Below, one piece after another: positions 57,891-64,000 of a stretch of 64,000 nucleotides of DNA. The stretch comes from Ailanthus altissimus. Lineage: Eukaryota > Streptophyta > Magnoliopsida > Sapindales > Simaroubaceae. The notes beneath the pieces were generated by a model. The model saw only the letters and a program-made list of their open reading frames with translations, was not told the DNA's origin and did not search any database. A program made the translations under genes and the position numbers. The stretch is taken from positions 7,874,001 through 7,938,000 of the forward strand of contig OX327702.1 in the NCBI GenBank assembly GCA_946807835.1, read 5' to 3'. Positions within the stretch are counted from its first letter, which is position 1, and each line of letters opens with the position of its first letter.

Positions 57891-60202
57891 GGTGAACTTA
57901 TATATTATTTATTTGCTGCGGTGCCAAGAAATTTTGATTGAATTCCCGTATATAGGTAGAAACTAATGCTAAAAATGGATTACGTGTATTTCAGAAAGCA
58001 TACGAGGATATTATCATAGCTTAGTATGATCATGATGACAATCAAGTCTGTTCTTTCTTTCAATTTTTCTTCCACCGACAACTTTTTTGTAGCTTTACTC
58101 ATTTCAACAAAAAAATAGCTATTAGCTTTTGCCCTTCTCAAAAGATGAAAAGAAAGCAATGCTTTAGATACTGCTGCCTGGCAATAATTTTCATATGATA
58201 TGATTTGGTGCAAGTCCCGCAACAGCTGCCTGTACTTACTTACCAGTAGATAAATTGAAGTACATGATTTTTCACATTACATATGATTTCTGAATTTTGA
58301 TAGGCTTCAATGGCCAATGAATGAAGTAAAATTTGTACACAACTCATTAGAAATGATGGAAATGCATGTGCATAGGTAATTATTTTCAAAACAAAATGAA
58401 ATGTGAAGTGTTAGCAATTGCAAAACCTAGACAAAAGAACATGCACATGTTTATACTTCACATTATTTGGATTTTTTGAACCATCAAAATGTTGAAGTGG
58501 GTTGCCTCTAAATTCTGCAACTCACGACAATTGTGGCTGTTGCTTCAAGGCTACTTGTTCTGCTTAACAAATAGGGTGCTCAATCGTTTTCATTGATCCA
58601 ACGGAATTTCCTTTGCTTATGAAACACAAACACAAGGTTCCAATTCTCTTGGCAATATCAAAATATAAAGCACAAAACCTTTTCATAGGAATGGGAATCG
58701 AATCATACTAATGGACCCAAAAACAATGTGTGTCCCTAGACCATTCAGCATAGCATGTGCAACCACCTGAGTATTGCGTTTTATAACACAGGAGAGACAA
58801 AACTTGGGTTTAAAGAATCTAGTATATAGCACGTGAATGTCTCATTATTATGCTATCTTGTTTTAGTTAGGTTTTGTTTCACCCATTTACAAGTGCATTA
58901 ACTACATGCCTCCATATATAACATGTATAAAATTCCCTTTTCAAGACTTAAATCATCTTTTAATCTAATTTGATGGGAATAAAATTTGACAGCATTGTTT
59001 GTCTTGTGTCACATTTCACATTTAATAGAAATTATATAAATTTTAAATATATATAAATAGGTATATAATAATTTTTAACATGTTAATTTTTTAAGTTAAT
59101 AATAAGTGTTTGATTTGTAATAAATAGTATCAAAATAAATTTAAATTGTAATTTATATATAACGCTCAAAATTACCTCAGTAAAAGTGTAACCTAAGAGA
59201 CCGAATGAAAGGTGACCACATTACATACTAGTCTTTTGGGCAAAGTTTTTGATGCACACAGAATGCATTTCATGAGAGAGTAGATAAATGGGACCGACAA
59301 TGTCTACCCTCTCAAGGCATTTATGTTTAAGGATTACCTAATTAATTACTCTTTGACTTTCTCCCCATAACAAGGAACCATGCAACGTGTTAGCTAACAA
59401 GCATTTAATGGCATTAGCTTTTTCTTGAACCGAAGCAAAATTTAAGTAAAACTGAAAAGCAAATAGTTTTAAGAATACCTAACCCAGTACAGCGAGTTCA
59501 AATTGGAGCTGTCAGCTGTAGCACTAGCCGTTGCAAAACTTACTGAAACCCAAAAGCAGTAACAAAATTGTAAGACGAACTGTGATAGAACAAAGGAGAC
59601 TTCAGTGGGGCTAAATTGCTTAAATTTTTCTGTAAAGTGTCCTTAGCTCGTGCCCCATGCTGTAAATTTGGTCTTAAATAGCAAGCTTGCACAAAGTCAC
59701 ATGAACATTCACTACTAATTACATGGCAGAAACACTTTTTTTTTTCTCATACAGGGCAGGAGTTAGATCCAAGGCTAAATAGCTGCAAAAGGGCCGTCAT
59801 TATCAATTACAGGTGCCTATAATTGGTAGCGTTAGTTTCTTCATACATCTCAATTTAGTTTTTATGCCCAAGTTTGGACAGTATTATCAAACTTGAAAAC
59901 GCGTAACCAAACTTGACACTGACAAAAAACTAACTCCAAAACAAGTGGTAAGTTTCTTAATGCTTCTGTCAGAACAAAAATTCTCTAAATCTCTAAGAAA
60001 AACGACACCGTTCTTCTCCATCCTCTGCCACAAATCTCAGCCTCTCCTACAATCTTTCAGTTGCAGCAAAAGCATAGATAGGAAGTTTCCAACTTCCAAC
60101 TCAGACTTCAAATAGATTTCAGTACATTTCCAAATTCCTCGACTCTGTCTGCTGTCAGATTCTCTTGCCTTGTTTTGGCATATCCAAAACTGTTACATTA
60201 CC
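57891..60202. other. Spacer and PCS1 upstream region
   Basis: No gene could be recognised. A minus-strand stretch at 57980-58222 is open but unidentified. The last 200 bp are CT-rich (CCGTTCTTCTCCATCCTCTG), as expected for a plant 5' untranslated leader. A TTAAATAG sequence near 59673 is a weak TATA candidate, but it is far from the start codon. Confidence 0.4.
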
Positions 60203-61540
60203 ATGAAAAAAGACATTACTAGGAAAAATATTTGTAAACCATTTCTAAAATCACTCTATTTTTCACCTGTTCACATTCTCTTGATCCAAATCCAGCTCCA
60301 ATTCAGTCTCTCTTCACCAGATATGCTAATACTGTCCCTCAAAACTCAACAAATTCCATCCGGGTCAGTCCCAAGATCACCGAACAAGCTTCCATTTCAT
60401 CACAACGTTAGCCTTACAGTCTCATTGACAGTGGGAACACCTCCACAGAACGTCTCAATGGTTCTAGACACTGGCAGCGAGCTCTCTTGGCTTCACTGTA
60501 ACAAGTCCCAATACTCTTACCCTGCTACTTTTGACCCGAACCGGTCTTCCTCTTATAAGCCGGTTCCTTGTTCTTCCCCTACCTGCACCAACCAAACCCG
60601 AGACTTCATCATTCCGGCTTCTTGTGACAACAATAGCCTCTGCCATGCCACACTCGCATACGCAGACGCTTCTTCATCTGAAGGAAATCTTGCAGCCGAT
60701 AATTTCTTTATCGGGTCTTCCGAGATTTCTGGTCTTGTTTTTGGGTGCATGGACTCTGTCTTCAGCTCCAACTCGGATGAAGACTCGAAAAACACCGGGT
60801 TAATGGGCATGAACCGGGGGTCTTTATCATTTATATCACAAATGGGTTTCCCGAAATTCTCGTATTGCATATCGGGTGCTGATTTTTCGGGCATTTTATT
60901 ACTCGGTGACGCCAATTTGACTTGGCTCCTGCCGCTGAACTACACGCCATTAATCCACATAACAACCCCACTACCGTATTTCGATCGAGTTGCTTACACG
61001 GTCCAGCTCGAAGGAATCAAGGTTTCAGATAAGTTACTCCCTATACCGAAATCCATCTTCTTACCGGACCATACCGGTGGTGGTCAAACAATGGTAGATT
61101 CGGGTACCCAGTTCACTTTTTTACTCGGCCCAGCTTACACTGCCTTGAGAACCGAATTCTTGAACCAAAGCTCAAGTATTTTAACAGTTTTAGAGGATCA
61201 AAATTTCGTTTTTCAAGGAGCAATGGATTTGTGTTACCGAATCCCGCAGAGTCAACCGAGACTGCCCCAGTTACCAATAGTGAGTCTGGTTTTTCGGGGC
61301 GCCGAAATGAGTGTTTCGGGTGACCGGCTATTGTATCGGGTACCGGGCGAAGTGAGGGGAAGTGATTCGGTGTATTGTTTCACATTTGGAAATTCTGATT
61401 TGTTGGGCGTTGAGGCTTACGTTATCGGTCATCATCATCAACAGAACATGTGGATGGAATTCGATCTTCAAAGATCAAGGATTGGGTTTGCCCAAGTACG
61501 CTGTGATATGGCTGGTCAGAGATTCGGTGTGGACCGGTAA
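60203..61540 (+). CDS. PCS1: PCS1-like pepsin-type aspartic protease
   Basis: An intact, intronless 445-residue protein of the A1 (pepsin) family. It closely resembles Arabidopsis PCS1, an endomembrane aspartic protease that restrains cell death in gametes and embryos. The catalytic motifs are DTGSELSW (D89) and DSGTQFTF (D299). Other PCS1-type blocks are FHHNVSLTVSLTVGTPPQN (66-84), CHATLAYADASSSEGNLA (147-164), MNRGSLSFISQMGFPKFSYC (203-222), YTVQLEGIKV (265-274) and AYVIGHHHQQNMW (405-417). ATG 60203 is the first in-frame ATG; the frame is open upstream only through non-ATG codons. The N-terminus has a modest hydrophobic run (about 17-36) and only a weak signal peptide by eye. Many cysteines of the plant nepenthesin-like group are present. 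It is the only clearly functional gene here. Confidence 0.95.
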   Translation: MKKDITRKNICKPFLKSLYFSPVHILLIQIQLQFSLSSPDMLILSLKTQQIPSGSVPRSPNKLPFHHNVSLTVSLTVGTPPQNVSMVLDTGSELSWLHCNKSQYSYPATFDPNRSSSYKPVPCSSPTCTNQTRDFIIPASCDNNSLCHATLAYADASSSEGNLAADNFFIGSSEISGLVFGCMDSVFSSNSDEDSKNTGLMGMNRGSLSFISQMGFPKFSYCISGADFSGILLLGDANLTWLLPLNYTPLIHITTPLPYFDRVAYTVQLEGIKVSDKLLPIPKSIFLPDHTGGGQTMVDSGTQFTFLLGPAYTALRTEFLNQSSSILTVLEDQNFVFQGAMDLCYRIPQSQPRLPQLPIVSLVFRGAEMSVSGDRLLYRVPGEVRGSDSVYCFTFGNSDLLGVEAYVIGHHHQQNMWMEFDLQRSRIGFAQVRCDMAGQRFGVDR

Positions 61541-61931
61541 ATGTGAAGGTCCCACTAACAGCGATATTTTATGTTTTACTTTACGACACGTGTGATTAGG
61601 GCTAATCTTTTCTCTCTTTTTTTAATATTTTTTTTGGATTTAATTTTATTGTCTAATTTTAAAGTATCATTATAAATTAGCTTTATATGGATATGGTAGA
61701 AATTAGAAAATTTTGTTTTCATCTTTTAGCCTAATGTATTCTTTCATATAATTGGAGTATTCTTGTTTTTTTTTATATTATTAGAGGGGTTTATAATAAT
61801 TGTTTATTTAAAAATAATAAAAAGTGTTTAAGGAAATAATATTATCGTTCAATTCTATTATACGAGGTGGACGAATTTATTATTAACAATTGATAAAATA
61901 AAATAAAATAAAATAAAAATTTTTATCAAAA
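61541..61931. other. AT-rich 3' flank of PCS1
   Basis: It holds T-rich and TATATT-type sequences compatible with plant polyadenylation signals and repeated AAAATA units near 61900-61918. No gene. Confidence 0.4.
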
Positions 61932-63265
61932 AAATACTAATAAATCTCTTTAGTTTAATTTAAATATTTAAAATATTCTTTTATTTTAAAAAAATATCTT
62001 TGAGACCTTGTCCGTTAGTGTTTATCTTTTTTTTTTACAAATTTTTTTTAACAACTTAAAATTATAATTTTAGTTTTGTACCATTACATGTATATTTAAT
62101 AAAATATTTAATTAATTAAAATTTTTATTTTGCCTTTATTTACTTAAGAAAAATTAAAAATACCCTTATCTTCTTCTTTAATCTCTATTCTTCTTCTTTT
62201 TTTTAAAAAAAACTTATTTTATCCTTCTTAAATTCACTCGTCCCTTCCAAAGAGATAAATATCCAATAAATAAAGACTATACATATTAGATTTGCAACAA
62301 GATACATACTGTGATCTATCTTCTTTGACAATATTGCATTGCCTCATCTTTTCCCACAAATAAGCAAGCTCCTATAAATAAATAGAAATTAAAAAAAAAA
62401 AAAGCAGGTCACCATAAATTCACCCTGTTAGCTTCTCTACATGTTTCAATCAACTCCAACACAAAATGCTAAAAATTGCTTTTACCATTAATACACTAAG
62501 GGGTCAACTCTAATAAAAAATAAAATGAACAAAACTTAGGCAAGACATGTTCCAAATCATAATGCCTCTTCCTCTTCATGTTCCTGGCTAGAAATAAAAA
62601 TATAAGAAATGTAAAACTAGATGCCGGCTCAATTGAACACGTATAAATCTCTCAAACAAACACTTTAAAACTGAAATAAGAAAAATCAAAATAGATCTCT
62701 GAACAAGAGTAAAACTAAAAAAAATGTAATCATGATACAAACTAATTATAAAACAAAAAATTCCATTAACAAATGCTTAATCCTAGCAATAAGAACACAT
62801 ATAAAAATGAAAAAATTTACCAAAACAATTATAAAAAAACCCTTAGCATGAAGACGACACTCGTTTCGTTAACGGCTGTTTTGTCTCTTTGTTATTGTCT
62901 GACTTCTTGAACTTGAATTTTAATGGTTTTTGTTTTGCACGATTAAAATTTGAGGGAACAAGTGAACTTGAAGATGACAAAATAATTTTTTTTTTAGAGA
63001 GAAGAATAGAGATCGAAGAATGAAGTGAGGGTATTTTGATTTTTCGTGAATAAATAAGGATAAAATAGACTTTTTTTAACTAATTAAAGATTTTATTAAA
63101 TGCCCGCGTAACAATATAGAAGCAAAATCATAAGTTTGGACTATTAAAAAAAGATTTTGTTAAAAGAAATAGTAAATACTAACAGATTAGGGTCTTCAAG
63201 ATTTTTTTAAAAATAATTGAGTATTTTAAACACTTAGGTCAAACTAAAAGGATCTATCAATACTT
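61932..63265. mobile_element. Nonautonomous element with ~310-bp terminal inverted repeats
   Basis: The left arm at about 61932-62248 and the inverted right arm at about 62955-63265 match along their length. Examples are ATACTAATAAATCTCTTTAG versus GTATTGATAGATCCTTTTAG, and TAATCTCTATTCTTCT versus CGATCTCTATTCTTCT. The 700-bp middle has no coding sequence. Long arms without a gene suggest a Mutator-type or foldback element. Target duplication not recognised. Confidence 0.7.
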
Positions 63266-64000
63266 CTCTCCTTTCTATACTGTAAATATAGTAGTGAACA
63301 ACATGTGTTTTGGTGCAACATGTAATTTATATTTGTAGTCAATATTTTTATATATTAGATTAAATTATAATCCTATTAATCATAATTTAACTAGTATTAA
63401 GTTTTCACATACAAGTTCATATCGAATTAGATGTCTCTAGAGTATAATATGAAATAGTTCAAATAAATCATTTAAATTGACTCTTATTTAAGATAGTCCA
63501 TAATATATGTCATCTAAAAATAATTATACATTATAAAGCTTAGTGCACGTAATAAATAATATTTTATCTTGAAACATCTCCTTAAATATAATATGATCCA
63601 TTAGCTATATCAATATGGAATCAAAACAGCTTTCATTACACATATTCACAACTATACTCATTTATGGTTACCATACTAACATAATCAATAATATAGATCA
63701 AATATGGATATATAACATAGAATTTACATGAAATATGATCCCAAACATTTTTATTTCTAACTGGTCGTATTTTATAATTTCAATGAGTTAAATACTTTTT
63801 AAACTTTATGCAAAATTATTGTAGAAAGTGCAACTTTATTTTAGAGTTTCAACAAATAATCTATCAAATTTTATTTGTATAGAACATAAAATATAAATAT
63901 GTTGTAACCAAATAAAACATAAAAAAAATAAACTCTCACTATTCATTCATATTATCAAATAACATAACTCCCATATGAGTATTATGCTCACAAAACACAT
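63266..64000. other. AT-rich spacer, nothing recognised
   Basis: No open frame, repeat boundary or RNA gene could be supported in this stretch. Confidence 0.4.

Noticed and set aside
57980..58222. 80-residue minus-strand frame between AVT1 and PCS1
   Set aside because: No recognised domain, no convincing splice or neighbour context; it may be chance.
60170..60202. In-frame extension upstream of PCS1
   Set aside because: The first codon there is TTG, not ATG; the first ATG is at 60203.
60553..60915. 120-residue minus-strand frame within PCS1
   Set aside because: Shadow of the PCS1 coding sequence.

Overview
The window looks like nuclear DNA of a flowering plant, probably a eudicot. It is AT-rich, has plant-type introns, and is full of plant LTR retrotransposons (Ty3/Gypsy Tat, Athila and Tekay-like; Ty1/Copia) plus a Mutator-like DNA transposon. 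The species cannot be told from the sequence. Almost everything from 1.8 to 57 kb is dead mobile DNA.

Backbone. One gene for an AVT1-type amino-acid transporter (Aa_trans family) runs on the + strand and has been pulled apart. Its middle exons are at 660-1816, the next exon at 51304-51408, the rest of that exon and the following one at 57170-57372, and the last recognisable exon at 57820-57890. Exon order and orientation are kept across about 57 kb, but frameshifts, insertions and an inverted exon duplication make it a pseudogene.

Nesting. A Tat-lineage Gypsy element (1828-51135, both LTRs 272 bp once a later insertion is removed, flanks ACTAT/AGTAT) sits in an AVT1 intron. Its gag, protease, RT end, RNase H, integrase and an antisense gene can be followed in order, broken by: Copia A (6733-15476, duplication GTTTC); an Athila fragment (16712-19739, minus); Copia B ending in a cluster of SINE-like repeats (19767-28383, flanks AACCC); an Athila-like solo LTR (29872-31315, ATAAC); a Copia-type solo LTR (36218-38449, CTAAT); and a Tekay-like Gypsy element (42488-50944, ACCAT) inside the parent's own 3' LTR. 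A Mutator-like element (51409-57168) cuts a further AVT1 exon and itself holds an Athila-like LTR and a truncated Copia LTR.

Most unusual content. The Tekay-like element has lost its primer site, gag and most of pol. In their place it carries an intronless antisense LOG-family (cytokinin-activating phosphoribohydrolase) pseudogene with a TATA box, and two unidentified antisense ORFs. Both Copia elements share a leader with four copies of a ~22-nt motif at the same spacing (92/77/104). The Tat antisense gene contains tandemly amplified exon-intron cassettes.

Right flank. The one clearly intact gene is an intronless pepsin-like aspartic protease of the PCS1 type (60203-61540, +). It is followed by a ~1.3 kb element with ~310-bp terminal inverted repeats and AT-rich spacer.
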